From the NCBI RefSeq assembly GCF_023073715.1, contig NZ_JADPKA010000004.1:25288-89287 (forward strand): 64,000 bases of DNA. The letters are read 5' to 3'. Below the pieces are notes generated by a model. It did not search any database and was not told the DNA's origin. It saw only the letters and a program-made list of their open reading frames with translations. The DNA is from Bradyrhizobium sp. 164. Lineage in GTDB: Bacteria > Pseudomonadota > Alphaproteobacteria > Rhizobiales > Xanthobacteraceae. This document shows, piece after piece, positions 9,331-19,028 of this stretch. The translations under genes were made by a program, and so were the position numbers. The stretch's first letter is position 1; each line of letters starts with the position of its first letter.

Positions 9331-11831
9331 TCGGCGGCGTCGCGATGCGCCGCCTGGTCGGTCGGGAAGTCGCAGATCACGACCGTGCCCCGGCCGACGA
9401 TCGAGTCCACCCGTACTTTGCCGCCATGCAGCTCGACGAAGGAGCGCACCAGCGACAGGCCGAGCCCGGCGCCGCGGTGACGCGAGCCCTGCGAGCGGCT
9501 TTCGAACCAGTTGAACACCTTGTCCTTCATGTCGGCAGGTATTCCAGGCCCTGAATCTGTCACGGTGAAGACCACGCTGCGCTCGGTGCGGCGTGCGCTG
9601 ATGCCGACGGTGGAATCCTGTGGAGAAAACCCGACTGCGTTGGCAAGGAGGTTATAGAGCACCTGCACCACGCGCTTCTCGTCGCCGATGAAGCTGCCGA
9701 TGTCGGGCGCGATCTCGACCTTGAGGCGGATGCGGTCAGTGGCGAGGCGGTCCTGGATACCCTCGGCCGCGAGCTCGATGGCCTTGCTGACGTCGACCGG
9801 GCCGAGTTCCAGCTTCATCGCGCCGGCGTCGATGGTGGCGAGATCGAGGATGTTGTTGGTCAGCGCCAGCAGCGCATTGGTCGATTTGGTGACGTAGTCG
9901 AGATATTCGGCCTGCTTCGGCGTCAGCGGTCCGGTCGAGGGATCGCTGAGGAAATGCGCGAAGCCGATGATGGTGGTAAGGGGAGAGCGCAGCTCGTAGG
10001 AGACGTGGTGGACGAAATCCACCTTCATCTGGTCGGCGGCCTCCAACGCCTCGTTGCGCTCGCGCAGCGCGCGTTCGACATTCTCGGTGTCGGTGATGTC
10101 CTGGAACGTCAACATGGTCGCGCCGTCATGCAGCGGGCGGATCATGCCATCGAGCACGCTGCCGTCCTTGCGTTCCAGCTTCAGCGGCACGTCGGCGCGG
10201 TTCTCGATCGAGGTGATGGCTTCGCGGATCTGGCGCCAGACCACGGGATCATCGTAGAGCTGATGACACCAGCCTTCGACCGTCTGGATGTGCGGTTCGT
10301 CGCGCATGGCATCGCTGGACAGCTTCCACATCCGGACAAAGGCCGGGTTGAACAGCTGCGCCTTGCCGTTGCTGCCGAACACCGCGACGCCTTCCGCGAG
10401 GCTGTCCAGCGTCTCGCGCTGAACCCGGATCATGCCGTCGAAGCGGCGGGCGAGCTCGAGGCTCTCGGTGACATCGTCGAACAGATAGGTGACGCCGCCT
10501 TCGGGATTCGGCGTGGTGACGACGGAAAGCGCGCGGCCGTCGGGAAGGTACCAGGTGTCCTTGGCGGTCTCGACCGCGCGATAGGCTTCGTGCAGCTTGG
10601 CCTTCCAGGCGCGGAAGTCCGGCTGCTCCGGCAATTTGCGCGCGGCGCGGAGCTGGTCGAGCACACCGGAATCATCAGGGTTGGCGTCGAGGAAGGTGCG
10701 GTCGAGGTCCCACAGCCGCCGATAGGAATCGTTGTAGAAGGCGAGGCGCCGCTGGCCATCGAACACGGCAACGCCCGAGGAGAGCTGGTCCAGTGTGCGG
10801 CGATGCGCTTCCGCCATGCGTACGAGGGCCGAGCTCAGCGCGTCTGCCTCGCTGGCATCGATGGCGACGCCGACACTGCCGCTGCCGACATTGACCGCGC
10901 GCACGTCATACATGCGCCGCTCACCACCGATCACGATCGGCAGCCGCGAGGTGAAATTGGCGGCGTCCTTCAGCCCTCGGTCCATCGCGGTGCGGTTGGC
11001 GCTGTCGAGCAGCTCGAGCTTGCGCTCCTGGGCATCGATGATGCTGTTCGCCTCAGTCGCTCGGACATAGGCGGGGTTGGCGTAGGTCAGTGCGCCATTC
11101 TCCCCCTTGGCCCAGATCGGCCAGGGTGCTGCGGCGGCGAAGCCGCGCAGCATCTCGGTCTCGTCGGAGAGCGCCTTGTAACGCAGATTGGTCTCGGCCA
11201 GATCGCGCCGGAGCCCGGAGAGTTCGCGAATCCGCACAATGGCCTGGCCGCCGATGGCGCGGCCGATGGCCTCGAGCGTGTGGCCATGCGCAGTCGTCAG
11301 CGTCAGCTGGAACCCATCGCCGCGCTCGCGCAGCGCATCGACCGCATGATCCATCTGGAGCGCGGGTTCCGGCGGCAGCCAGGTTCCGAATGCGAGCACG
11401 CGTTGCGGCGAGGAATCGCGCGGCAGCACCATGGAGATGTCACCGGAAATCTGCGCGCGATTGTCGCCGGCCGCCCAGGAGATCAGGATCTGCGGCTCGG
11501 CGAACAGCAGGGCGCCGAAGCGATCGGCCTGAAGTTGCAGTTCCCCGATTCGCGCGCGCAGCCGCGCCTCGTTCTTCGCCGTGCGCACGCGCGTGCGCAT
11601 CAACAGGATCGCGGCCATCACCGAGAAGCCGAGCAGGGCCAGCGCAGTGGCGAGCACCGCGAGTTCCTGCCGGTTGAAATCCAGCATGATGGAGAGAGTG
11701 TCGACGAGGTCGGCGGCCTCAGCCGGCGCAGCCGGCAGCAGCGCCGCCAAAGCGCCTCCCAACAAGCCGTTGCGCACCAACGATGTGCACGACAGCAGCG
11801 TCCGACGCATCGACACGATCACGCCTGACAT
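9327..11831 (-). CDS. divL: DivL-like PAS sensor kinase with Tyr at the phospho-acceptor position
   Basis: This 834-residue protein has an N-terminal signal-like hydrophobic stretch, a transmembrane segment near residues 55-80, several PAS-type repeats and a C-terminal HisKA-HATPase core. The H-box reads HHVSYELRSPL, placing Tyr612 where histidine kinases have His; this substitution marks DivL, the Caulobacter cell-cycle protein that binds DivK and controls CckA and hence CtrA. The ATPase boxes remain (NLLANAV about 727, DSGPGIP about 759, GAGLGLSLV about 790). I chose the ATG at 11831; an upstream in-frame start at 11888 is less likely. It is coupled to tsaE-amgK downstream. Confidence 0.87.
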   Translation of the reverse strand: MSGVIVSMRRTLLSCTSLVRNGLLGGALAALLPAAPAEAADLVDTLSIMLDFNRQELAVLATALALLGFSVMAAILLMRTRVRTAKNEARLRARIGELQLQADRFGALLFAEPQILISWAAGDNRAQISGDISMVLPRDSSPQRVLAFGTWLPPEPALQMDHAVDALRERGDGFQLTLTTAHGHTLEAIGRAIGGQAIVRIRELSGLRRDLAETNLRYKALSDETEMLRGFAAAAPWPIWAKGENGALTYANPAYVRATEANSIIDAQERKLELLDSANRTAMDRGLKDAANFTSRLPIVIGGERRMYDVRAVNVGSGSVGVAIDASEADALSSALVRMAEAHRRTLDQLSSGVAVFDGQRRLAFYNDSYRRLWDLDRTFLDANPDDSGVLDQLRAARKLPEQPDFRAWKAKLHEAYRAVETAKDTWYLPDGRALSVVTTPNPEGGVTYLFDDVTESLELARRFDGMIRVQRETLDSLAEGVAVFGSNGKAQLFNPAFVRMWKLSSDAMRDEPHIQTVEGWCHQLYDDPVVWRQIREAITSIENRADVPLKLERKDGSVLDGMIRPLHDGATMLTFQDITDTENVERALRERNEALEAADQMKVDFVHHVSYELRSPLTTIIGFAHFLSDPSTGPLTPKQAEYLDYVTKSTNALLALTNNILDLATIDAGAMKLELGPVDVSKAIELAAEGIQDRLATDRIRLKVEIAPDIGSFIGDEKRVVQVLYNLLANAVGFSPQDSTVGISARRTERSVVFTVTDSGPGIPADMKDKVFNWFESRSQGSRHRGAGLGLSLVRSFVELHGGKVRVDSIVGRGTVVICDFPTDQAAHRDAAE

Positions 11832-12021
11832 AGTTGCCCCAAGATCGCACGGATTTGCGCGCGGCGACCCCCGTCGCGCGCGAATCAAAAGACAATACCC
11901 TCACCGTGACTCCGCCGGTAAGAGTCCAGATCGTGAACGCAAAGGCGGCCCCCCAAAAATGCCGGGCACGTTGTTCCAACGCACGTAGTTCTTCGGGTGA
12001 TTCGGCCGGAGCTATCGTGCC

Positions 12022-12480
12022 TTAGCGGCCGGTCGAGCCGAAGCCGCCGGCGCCGCGATCGGTCGTCGACAAGGTCGCCACGGGAACCAGCGCGGCCTGC
12101 ACCACGGGCGCGATCACCATCTGTGCGATGCGCTCGCCGCGCTTGATCACGAAGGGCGCCTGGCCATGATTGATCAGGATCACCTTGATCTCGCCGCGAT
12201 AGTCCGCGTCGATCGTGCCGGGCGAGTTCAGCACGGTGACGCCGTGCTTGGCCGCAAGCCCCGAGCGCGGCCGCACCTGCGCCTCGTGCCCGGCCGGCAA
12301 GGCGATCGCGAGGCCCGTCGGTACCGGCGCATATTGACCGGGCGCGAGCGTCAAGGGCTCGCTGTCCGGAACCGCAGCCATCAGGTCGAGGCCGGCGGCC
12401 TCGGCGGTCTGATAGGCGGGCAGCGGCAGGCCATCGGCATGCGCGAGGCGTTGCAGTTCGACCGTGACTTTCGTGCTCAA
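12022..12480 (-). CDS. dut: Deoxyuridine 5'-triphosphate nucleotidohydrolase (dUTPase)
   Basis: dUTPase hydrolyses dUTP to dUMP and pyrophosphate, keeping uracil out of DNA and feeding dTMP synthesis. The 152-residue product shows the five trimeric dUTPase motifs in order: AGLDLMA, RPRSGLA, the [10 protein letters not shown] loop, GERIAQMV and the C-terminal [11 protein letters not shown] arm. Translation seems to start at a TTG (12480) that shares bases with the coaBC stop codon (TTGA), with GGGAG about eight bases upstream, so dut is probably coupled to coaBC. The coaBC-dut order is common in proteobacteria. Confidence 0.95.
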   Translation of the reverse strand: MSTKVTVELQRLAHADGLPLPAYQTAEAAGLDLMAAVPDSEPLTLAPGQYAPVPTGLAIALPAGHEAQVRPRSGLAAKHGVTVLNSPGTIDADYRGEIKVILINHGQAPFVIKRGERIAQMVIAPVVQAALVPVATLSTTDRGAGGFGSTGR

Positions 12481-13931
12481 GATGCCGGCTCCCGGGATTT
12501 GTCGGTCACGGTCCTTGCGACATGCGCGACCAGTTCGATGGCGACCTGTTCCTTGGTCATCACCGGCCAGGAATCAACTGCAAACTCGCCGTCCTTCGCG
12601 CCATTCTTGCGGCTGATCAGGTGCACGGTGTTGCGATCGCCGCCCATCACGCCGGTGGCCGGCGAGACGTCGTTGGCGACGATCCAGTCGCAACCCTTGC
12701 GGGCAAGTTTTGATTTGGCGTTGTCGATGAGATGCTCGGTCTCGGCGGCAAAGCCGATCACCAGCGGCGGGCGCTTGTCGGCCAGCTTGGCGATGGTGGC
12801 GAGAATGTCGGGGTTTTCGACGAGCTGAAGCGGTGGCATGCCGGCCGAGGTCTTCTTCAGCTTCTGTTCGCCCTCGTTGGCGACGCGCCAGTCGGCGACC
12901 GCGGCGGCGAAGATCGCGACGTCGACGGGAAGCGCCGCCTGCACCTGCTCCAGCATCTGCCGTGCCGATTCCACATGCTTCACCGTCACGCCCTGGGGAT
13001 CGTCGAGGTCGACCGGACCGCTGACCAAGATCACCTCGGCGCCCGCGGCCTGCGCGGCGGCGGCAATGGCAAAGCCCTGCTTGCCGGAGGAGCGGTTGGC
13101 GATGTAGCGCACCGGATCGATCGGCTCATGCGTGGGACCTGCGGTGATGAGCACGCGCTTGCCGGCGAGCGGGCGCGGCACCGGCGGCCGCAGCAGCCGC
13201 TCGGCGGCATTGGCGATCTCGATGGCTTCCGACATGCGGCCGATGCCAGCCTCGCCGGCTTCCGCCATCTCGCCGGAATTGGGTCCGATCAACACCGCAC
13301 CGTCGCGCTGAAGCTGCGCGACGTTGCGGCGTGTCGCCGCGTTGTTCCACATCAGCGGATTCATCGCCGGCGCCAGCAACACCTTGCGATTGGTGGCGAG
13401 CAGGATGGCGCTGGCGAGATCATCGGCATGACCGTTTGCCAGCTTGGCCAGGAGATCGGCGGTTGCCGGCGCCACCACGATCAGGTCGCAGTCGCGCGCC
13501 AGCCGTATATGGCCGGCGTCGAACTCGCTCTGCGGGTCGAACAGGTCGGTGTAGACGCGCTCATGCGACAGCGCGCTCACCGCCAGCGGCGTGACGAATT
13601 GCTGCGCCGCCTTGGTCAGCACGCAGCGAACCTCGACGCGGCGTTCCTTCAGCCGGCGGATCAGGTCGAGCGATTTATAGGCCGCGATACCGCCGCCGAT
13701 GATCAGGGTGACGCTGGCTTCGGGAACGGCGCTGGTACGTTGTTGTGTCGGAGCTGAGGAGGATGCCGCAGGTGGGACCGCAAACGGCGTCAGCGGCTCC
13801 TCGCGGCCCTCGATCAGCTCCCGCAGGATGACCCGGACCTCTTCCTCGACCGACCTGCGGTTCTTGGCCGAGCGCAGCCGGAGATAGGTTTTGACGGCAT
13901 CGTCGAGCTTGCGGATGGTCAGGCTTGCCAT
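12477..13931 (-). CDS. coaBC: CoaBC (pantothenate-cysteine ligase/decarboxylase) with an N-terminal ribbon-helix-helix domain
   Basis: CoaBC joins 4'-phosphopantothenate to cysteine and decarboxylates the product, two steps of coenzyme A synthesis. Residues 1 to about 45 are not part of ordinary Coa[20 protein letters not shown] and a following EEEVRVIL segment match a FitA/Arc-type ribbon-helix-helix DNA-binding fold. A Pro/Ala/Ser-rich linker (about 46-75) leads to the CoaC flavoprotein ([32 protein letters not shown]), then CoaB ([12 protein letters not shown]). The CoaC substrate-clamp segment reads [12 protein letters not shown], without the Cys found at this place in E. coli. The ATG at 13931 is preceded by GGAGG at 7 bases; a GTG at 13946 is less likely. 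It is followed by overlapping dut. Confidence 0.93.
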   Translation of the reverse strand: MASLTIRKLDDAVKTYLRLRSAKNRRSVEEEVRVILRELIEGREEPLTPFAVPPAASSSAPTQQRTSAVPEASVTLIIGGGIAAYKSLDLIRRLKERRVEVRCVLTKAAQQFVTPLAVSALSHERVYTDLFDPQSEFDAGHIRLARDCDLIVVAPATADLLAKLANGHADDLASAILLATNRKVLLAPAMNPLMWNNAATRRNVAQLQRDGAVLIGPNSGEMAEAGEAGIGRMSEAIEIANAAERLLRPPVPRPLAGKRVLITAGPTHEPIDPVRYIANRSSGKQGFAIAAAAQAAGAEVILVSGPVDLDDPQGVTVKHVESARQMLEQVQAALPVDVAIFAAAVADWRVANEGEQKLKKTSAGMPPLQLVENPDILATIAKLADKRPPLVIGFAAETEHLIDNAKSKLARKGCDWIVANDVSPATGVMGGDRNTVHLISRKNGAKDGEFAVDSWPVMTKEQVAIELVAHVARTVTDKSREPAS

Positions 13932-13950
13932 GACGCCCTCCAACACGGAA

Positions 13951-13990
13951 TGATCGCGATGCTATCATTCGTGTGATTGCAGTGCAATCA
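13951..13990. promoter_or_regulatory. Tandem palindromic operator candidate upstream of coaBC
   Basis: Two palindromes of the same form, TGATNGC-N3-GCNATCA, stand side by side: TGATCGC-GAT-GCTATCA (13951-13967, one mismatch) and TGATTGC-AGT-GCAATCA (13974-13990, perfect). Their centres are 23 bases apart, about two helical turns. They occupy the short space between the ubiB stop codon, which the right copy overlaps, and the coaBC ribosome-binding site. Tandem operators are typical of ribbon-helix-helix regulators. The half-site TGCTATCA resembles the FitA half-site as I remember it. Function is inferred. Confidence 0.55.
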
Positions 13991-15562
13991 TAGATTCCGG
14001 ACGGCGATCAGGATGCCGATGAAGGTCGCGGCGATGATCCAGAGCGCCACGGTGCGCCAGCGGTTCTTGCGGCCCTCGCTGCGGCCCATCGCCGCGATGC
14101 TCTCCGGCGACAGCCTTATGCCGTCCCGCGTCATGGTCTCGAGCTGCTCCAGCACCTTCACCGACCGCTCGGCGATCTCCGGCAGCCGCATCAGCACCCG
14201 CGCAATGTCCCCGGTGCCCGCCAGCGCGCCCTGGACCCGGCCGATCGGACCGAGGTTGCGCTCGATCCATTCGCGCACCACGGGGTCGGCAATCTTCCAG
14301 ATATCCAGCTTGGGATCGAAAGCCCGCGCCACCCCCTCGACCACGACCATGGTCTTCTGAAGCAGGATCAGCTCGGGCCGCGTCGTCATGTCGAACAGGC
14401 CGGTGACCTCGAGCAGCAGCGTCAGCAGCCGCGCCATCGAGATTTCCTCGGCGGTGCGGTTGTGGATCGGCTCACCGATGGCGCGGATCGCTTGCGCGAA
14501 GTTCTCGACCGAATGATGCGCGGGCACATAGCCGGCCTCGAAATGCACCTCGGCGACGCGGCGATAATCGCGGGTGATGAAGCCGAGCAGGATCTCGGCG
14601 AGGAAGCGCCGCTCCTTCATGCCGAGCCGGCCCATGATGCCGAAATCGACTGCGACGAGACGGCCGGCATCGTCCAGGAACAGATTGCCCGGATGCATGT
14701 CGGCGTGGAAGAAGCCGTCGCGCAGCGCGTGCCGCAAAAAGCTTTGGATCACCTTGCGGCCGAGATCGGGCAGGTCGACCTGCGCCTCCGCAAGGCGCTT
14801 GTGATCGTTCAGCGCGATACCGTCGATCCACTCCAGCGTCAGCACGTTGTGTGTGGTGCGGTCCCAGTCGACGGCCGGCACGCGAAAATCAGGATCGTCG
14901 CGCGTGTTCTCCGCCATCTCCGACAGCGCGGCGGCTTCGAGCCGGAGGTCCATCTCCATCGCGACCGAGCGCGACATGGTGTTGATGACTTCGACGAGGC
15001 GCAGGCGCCGCGCCTCGGCCGAATAGGCTTCGGCCTTGTGCGCGACGAAGAAAAAGTCGGAGAGGTCGCGGCGGAAACGTGCGGCGACATTGGGCCGGAG
15101 CACCTTGATCGCCACCGGCCTACGGATGCCGCCCCGCAAGACCTCGCCGCGATGCACCTGTGCGATCGAGGCGGCCGCGACCGGCGGGCCGAAGCTTGCA
15201 AACACATCCTTCAGCGGCCGTTCCAGCGATATCGTGATCGTGGCTTCCGCTTCGGCTTGCGAAAACGGCGGCAGGCGGTCCTGGAGGCTTTCGAGGTCGC
15301 GCGCGATGATGACGCCGACGACGTCGGGGCGCGTTGCCAGGAACTGCCCGAGCTTGAGATAGGCCGGGCCCATTCGGGTGAGGGCGCGCGATATTCGCGG
15401 GCCGTGCTTGACGCCGCGCCGCTCGATCAGGCGCGCAAGCTTCAGCGCGAGTTGCCCGGGCGGCGGCACCAGGCTCGGATCGACCGAACCGAACACGCCC
15501 TCGCGCGCGAACACGAACGCGGCGCGGATCAGGCGCGAAATGTGGGTGATGGCAGAGATCAC
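13988..15562 (-). CDS. ubiB: UbiB, ABC1-family atypical kinase/ATPase of ubiquinone synthesis
   Basis: UbiB supports ubiquinone biosynthesis, probably as a membrane-bound ATPase that helps move or present lipid intermediates. The 524-residue protein has the family's KxGQ motif ([12 protein letters not shown]), the Ala-rich loop ([11 protein letters not shown]) in place of a Gly-rich loop, the VAIKVLRP lysine, a catalytic-loop region with FHADMHPGN and VAVDFG, and a hydrophobic C-terminal anchor. Translation starts at GTG (15562), which overlaps the ubiE stop as GTGA, so ubiE-ubiB is a coupled pair. Confidence 0.94.
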   Translation of the reverse strand: MISAITHISRLIRAAFVFAREGVFGSVDPSLVPPPGQLALKLARLIERRGVKHGPRISRALTRMGPAYLKLGQFLATRPDVVGVIIARDLESLQDRLPPFSQAEAEATITISLERPLKDVFASFGPPVAAASIAQVHRGEVLRGGIRRPVAIKVLRPNVAARFRRDLSDFFFVAHKAEAYSAEARRLRLVEVINTMSRSVAMEMDLRLEAAALSEMAENTRDDPDFRVPAVDWDRTTHNVLTLEWIDGIALNDHKRLAEAQVDLPDLGRKVIQSFLRHALRDGFFHADMHPGNLFLDDAGRLVAVDFGIMGRLGMKERRFLAEILLGFITRDYRRVAEVHFEAGYVPAHHSVENFAQAIRAIGEPIHNRTAEEISMARLLTLLLEVTGLFDMTTRPELILLQKTMVVVEGVARAFDPKLDIWKIADPVVREWIERNLGPIGRVQGALAGTGDIARVLMRLPEIAERSVKVLEQLETMTRDGIRLSPESIAAMGRSEGRKNRWRTVALWIIAATFIGILIAVRNL

Positions 15563-16320
15563 AAACGCCAGCCTGAATGCAGTGCGACGATACCCCCGGT
15601 GAGTGTCTGCCAGCTGACGCGAGAAAAGCCGGCGTCGCGGATCATGTCGGCGAAGGCGCCGGGCTTTGGAAACTTGCGGATCGATTCGACCAGGTACTGG
15701 TAGGACTCGGCGTCGCCCGTGACCATGCGGCCAAGCGGCGGGATCACCTTGAACGAGAACAAGTCATAGAGACGATCGAGCCCGGGCATTTCGACGGTCG
15801 AGAATTCCAGGCATAGGAAGCGGCTGCCCGGCTTCAGCACCCGATAGGCCTCGCGCAGCGCCAGATCGATCCGCGGCACGTTGCGGATGCCGAAAGCGAT
15901 CGTGTATGCGTCGAAGCTGCGATCGGCAAAGGCGAGTGCTTCGGCGTTGCCCTCAACAAAATCGACCTGAGTCTCGAGATGCCGCTTGGCGGCGCGCTCG
16001 CGGCCGACGGCCAGCATGTCGGTGTTGATGTCGCAGACAGTGGCGTGGAAGCCAGCGCCTGCCGCCTTGGCGGCGCGGAACGAGATGTCGCCGGTGCCGC
16101 CGGCGACGTCGAGCAGCGCGAACGGCCGATCGCTCCTCGGCGGGTCGAGCGCGTTGATCATGATGTCCTTCCAGACCCGGTGCAGGCCACCGGACATCAG
16201 ATCGTTCATCAGATCATAGCGCGCGGCCACGCTGTGAAACACGTCGTTCACCAGCGTCTGCTTGTCCCCTAAGGGCACGTCCCTGAAGCCAAAATGCGTG
16301 GTTTCGCCCGGCCGATCCAT
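15559..16320 (-). CDS. ubiE: UbiE, demethylmenaquinone/ubiquinone C-methyltransferase
   Basis: UbiE uses S-adenosylmethionine to C-methylate the quinone ring late in ubiquinone synthesis. The 253-residue product carries the SAM-binding motif I ([13 protein letters not shown]), a conserved [11 protein letters not shown] segment near the N-terminus and the family's FGIRNV post-motif. The ATG at 16320 ([12 protein letters not shown]) is the natural start; an upstream in-frame start at 16344 would run into the mutM promoter region. It heads the minus-strand group ubiE-ubiB-coaBC-dut and is divergent from mutM across 80 bases. Confidence 0.95.
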   Translation of the reverse strand: MDRPGETTHFGFRDVPLGDKQTLVNDVFHSVAARYDLMNDLMSGGLHRVWKDIMINALDPPRSDRPFALLDVAGGTGDISFRAAKAAGAGFHATVCDINTDMLAVGRERAAKRHLETQVDFVEGNAEALAFADRSFDAYTIAFGIRNVPRIDLALREAYRVLKPGSRFLCLEFSTVEMPGLDRLYDLFSFKVIPPLGRMVTGDAESYQYLVESIRKFPKPGAFADMIRDAGFSRVSWQTLTGGIVALHSGWRL

Positions 16321-16400
16321 TACTCTACTCCACTGGCGGACCATAGCGCGCCCGCCGCAATGGCGCTATCACACCGCTCTCATAAGGTGAATGCCCGACC

Positions 16401-17282
16401 ATGCCTGAATTGCCCGAAGTCGAGACCGTCCGCCGCGGCCTTCAGCCCGTCATGGAGGGAGCGAAAATCCTCAAGGCGGAGGCCCGGCGGGCGGATTTGC
16501 GCTTTCCGTTCCAGCCGGACTTCGTCGCGCGGCTCAAGGGGCAGGTCGTCACCGGCCTCGGCCGCCGCGCAAAATATCTCATGGCCGATCTCGCCTCCGG
16601 CGACGTGCTCTTGATGCATCTGGGCATGTCGGGTTCGTTTCGTGTCATCAGACCGGACAACGACGCGCAGCCTGGCGAGTTTCACTATCCGCGAGCCAAG
16701 GATTCCGCGCACGACCACGTGCTGTTTCGGATGTCCTCCGGAGCGGACATCGTCTTCAACGACCCGCGCCGCTTCGGTTACATGAAAGTGATCGCGCGCG
16801 ATGCGCTTGATGAAGAGCCGCTGCTGCGCGGACTCGGTCCCGAGCCGCTCGGCAACGAGTTCGATGCCGCGATGCTGGCGCAGTCCTGTGCCGGCAAGAC
16901 CACGAGCTTGAAGGCGGCGCTGCTCGACCAGCGTGTGGTGGCGGGGCTCGGCAACATCTATGTCTGCGAAGCGCTGCATCGCTCGCACCTTTCGCCGCGC
17001 CGGATCGCCGCGACGCTATCGACCAAGAAGGGTGAGCCGACGGACCATGCCAAGCGCCTGGTCGGCGCGATCCACACCGTGCTGAACGATGCGATCAAGG
17101 CCGGGGGCTCGAGCTTGCGGGACCATCGCCAGACCTCGGGCGAGCTCGGCTATTTCCAGCACTCCTTCAAGGTCTACGACCGCGAAGGCGAGAAATGCAC
17201 GATGCCTCGCTGCGGCGGCACGATCAAGCGGTTTACGCAGAATGGCCGGTCGACCTTCTGGTGCCCGAAATGTCAGAAATAA
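16401..17282 (+). CDS. mutM: Formamidopyrimidine-DNA glycosylase MutM/Fpg
   Basis: MutM removes 8-oxoguanine and formamidopyrimidines and nicks the abasic site, starting base-excision repair. The mature N-terminus [13 protein letters not shown] holds the catalytic Pro and adjacent Glu. The middle has the helix-two-turn-helix region ([14 protein letters not shown]), and the C-terminal zinc finger has four Cys (CTMPRC and CPKC pairs). Length, 293 residues, is normal. The gene is divergent from ubiE, an arrangement I know from other alphaproteobacteria. Confidence 0.97.
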   Translation: MPELPEVETVRRGLQPVMEGAKILKAEARRADLRFPFQPDFVARLKGQVVTGLGRRAKYLMADLASGDVLLMHLGMSGSFRVIRPDNDAQPGEFHYPRAKDSAHDHVLFRMSSGADIVFNDPRRFGYMKVIARDALDEEPLLRGLGPEPLGNEFDAAMLAQSCAGKTTSLKAALLDQRVVAGLGNIYVCEALHRSHLSPRRIAATLSTKKGEPTDHAKRLVGAIHTVLNDAIKAGGSSLRDHRQTSGELGYFQHSFKVYDREGEKCTMPRCGGTIKRFTQNGRSTFWCPKCQK

Positions 17283-17313
17283 CTCGGCCATGCTGATCGA
17301 GGTGTGGTGCGCT

Positions 17314-17342
17314 CCCTCTCCTGCAAGCTTTGCGGGAGAGGG
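17314..17342. terminator. GC-rich hairpin after mutM
   Basis: CCCTCTCC (17314-17321) pairs with the GGGAGAGGG block (17334-17342) and the inner part (TGC/GCA around AAGCTT) extends the stem. A similar CTCTCCCGC/GCGGGAGAG hairpin follows katG. No strong T-run follows, so it may be a REP-like element that also protects the mutM 3' end. Confidence 0.5.
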
Positions 17343-17420
17343 TCGGGAGCTCGCGGCTACATCGGTCTCACCAACTGCCATCAACGCCTGGGACACGAGA
17401 ATGGAGATGCTTGCAGCACC

Positions 17421-18809
17421 CTACTTCCGCACGCAGATCACGCGTACGACCGCGGCTTTCGCATCCGTCGATGTGCCATTCGCCGCAACACCGTTCGCCT
17501 TGAGGAAATCGCGCACCGTCTCGGCGGCGATCATCACCCCCTGTGACGCCGGCACCGATGTGGCGGGACCCGCGACCGTCGCCGGCTTCAGCAGCGCGAT
17601 GCCCGCAAACCTGCCGTCGGCGCCGATGGCCGGGCTGCCGGAGAAGCCGAGCGCCGGCGGAGGCGACAGCGCGGAATTGCTGTTTGTCACCGGTGCCAGC
17701 GCAGCCTTGAGGCTCGACACGCCGGTGGCGCCGCCCTGGCTCTGTGGATCGGCGATGCCGATGACATCCGCACTCGCCTTCGCTGCGTCGCCGGCGAGGC
17801 TGAGCGGCTTCAGGCCGCGTGCGCCGTAGACGTGCAGGAGCGCCAGATCGTGCTCCTTGTCCTCGGCGAGACGGTCGGCACTGCCATAGCCGCCGATCGT
17901 GATGGTGAGACAGCCATCGGTGACGAGGCGGTCGGCGACGATCGCGCCATCATCGCTGACGACAATTCCGGTGCCGTAGTCGACGGTCTTGCGCGGCGGC
18001 GGCGCGGCTTGCGGCCCCGACGGAAACGCATTGAAGGCGCTCGACATCGCGATCACGACCGGCTCGACAACGTTCTCGGCTGCCTGGTCGTAGAGGATCG
18101 TCATGGTGCGAACCTCGTCGCCTTTGAAGGTGCCGCGGACGTAGAACTTCTTCAGACCCTGCAATCCCGACAGCACGAAGAAGTCGGGCTTCACCACAGT
18201 GTAATCGACCTTGCGCCCAGACGGCTCCTTCTCCAGATCGGCGAGCCTCGCCGATGTCGGATTCACCTCCTGGCGGCGGCTGAGCAGCACCTGAACCGTG
18301 CCGGTCGGGGAAGTCCATTTCGCGCCGCTGGCGTCGCTCGCCTGCTGCGGCACCAGCTTGCCGGGGATGCCGAGCCGGGCGCCGGTGGTCGGCTCGGTCA
18401 CGATCTTCCAGCCGACGCTCTCCTGTTTCTTTCGTGCCGCCTCAGCCAGCGCGGCGCGCTCCTGCGCATTGAGCACGCCGGTCGGCTTGCTGCCCTTGGC
18501 CTTCTGGTACTCCTTGATGGCATTGACCATGCGCTCACTGGCGTCGCCGGTGATGGCGCCATTATACTGGCCGACCCAGGCGAGGTCTGACTGAAGCGCC
18601 AGCCGCTCAGCTCTTGCCATGGCATCCATTGTGGCCGACGGAGTCTGCATCGCGGGAGGCCGGGTCGGTACGGTCTGGACCGTCTTCGGCTTGGTACCGG
18701 GGACCTGTGGCGCCGTCATCTGGGCGTTCGCGCCTGTGGCGGCCGCAAACATCAGTGTTGCCGCAAGCATCGATCTCATGACAAATCCAGCCAGCCCATT
18801 GAACGCCAT
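17421..18809 (-). CDS. Exported trypsin-like protein with peptidoglycan-binding-like domain; catalytic His absent
   Basis: This 462-residue protein begins with a signal peptide (hydrophobic AATLMFAAATGANAQ, cleavage near 30). A peptidoglycan-binding-like helical domain lies at about 60-120, a middle region of unknown fold at 135-265, and a C-terminal chymotrypsin-fold domain at 277-460. The Asp (EHDLAL, Asp321) and nucleophile Ser (GFSGSP, Ser390) are recognisable. The His position reads ADRLVTDGC where active relatives have NxHVVxGC, so Leu295 replaces His. It may be a non-catalytic scaffold or substrate-binding protein in the periplasm. The start is uncertain: 18809 or 18779. It is convergent with mutM. 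Confidence 0.78.
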   Translation of the reverse strand: MAFNGLAGFVMRSMLAATLMFAAATGANAQMTAPQVPGTKPKTVQTVPTRPPAMQTPSATMDAMARAERLALQSDLAWVGQYNGAITGDASERMVNAIKEYQKAKGSKPTGVLNAQERAALAEAARKKQESVGWKIVTEPTTGARLGIPGKLVPQQASDASGAKWTSPTGTVQVLLSRRQEVNPTSARLADLEKEPSGRKVDYTVVKPDFFVLSGLQGLKKFYVRGTFKGDEVRTMTILYDQAAENVVEPVVIAMSSAFNAFPSGPQAAPPPRKTVDYGTGIVVSDDGAIVADRLVTDGCLTITIGGYGSADRLAEDKEHDLALLHVYGARGLKPLSLAGDAAKASADVIGIADPQSQGGATGVSSLKAALAPVTNSNSALSPPPALGFSGSPAIGADGRFAGIALLKPATVAGPATSVPASQGVMIAAETVRDFLKANGVAANGTSTDAKAAVVRVICVRK

Positions 18810-19028
18810 GTCATTGAAGCACATCTCGTTGGTCGCGAACAATCTCGCGGTGGTTCAGACGGTGCCGCTCATCCTGAAGGAGCCGCGCAAGCGGCGTCTC
18901 GAAGGATGGCCGCAGGCGAGATCCGGGCCTTCATGGTTCGCCGGGCGATGCGAAGCATCGTCCGGAGAGCGCGTTCCGCGCTCCGCACCGCGAGGGTCGA
19001 TAGCGAGGGTGTAGAGAGGCGTACGACG

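Noticed and set aside
9954..11828. A 624-codon open frame on the plus strand opposite divL
   Set aside because: It mirrors the codons of divL; long antisense frames are common in G+C-rich genes, and the translation has no domain motifs. The same holds for frames opposite addA (711-2126), infB (36938-38938) and pnp (31697-32794).
13795..13931. The RHH segment as a separate antitoxin gene
   Set aside because: There is no stop between it and CoaBC, no second ribosome-binding site before the CoaC domain and no toxin gene nearby.
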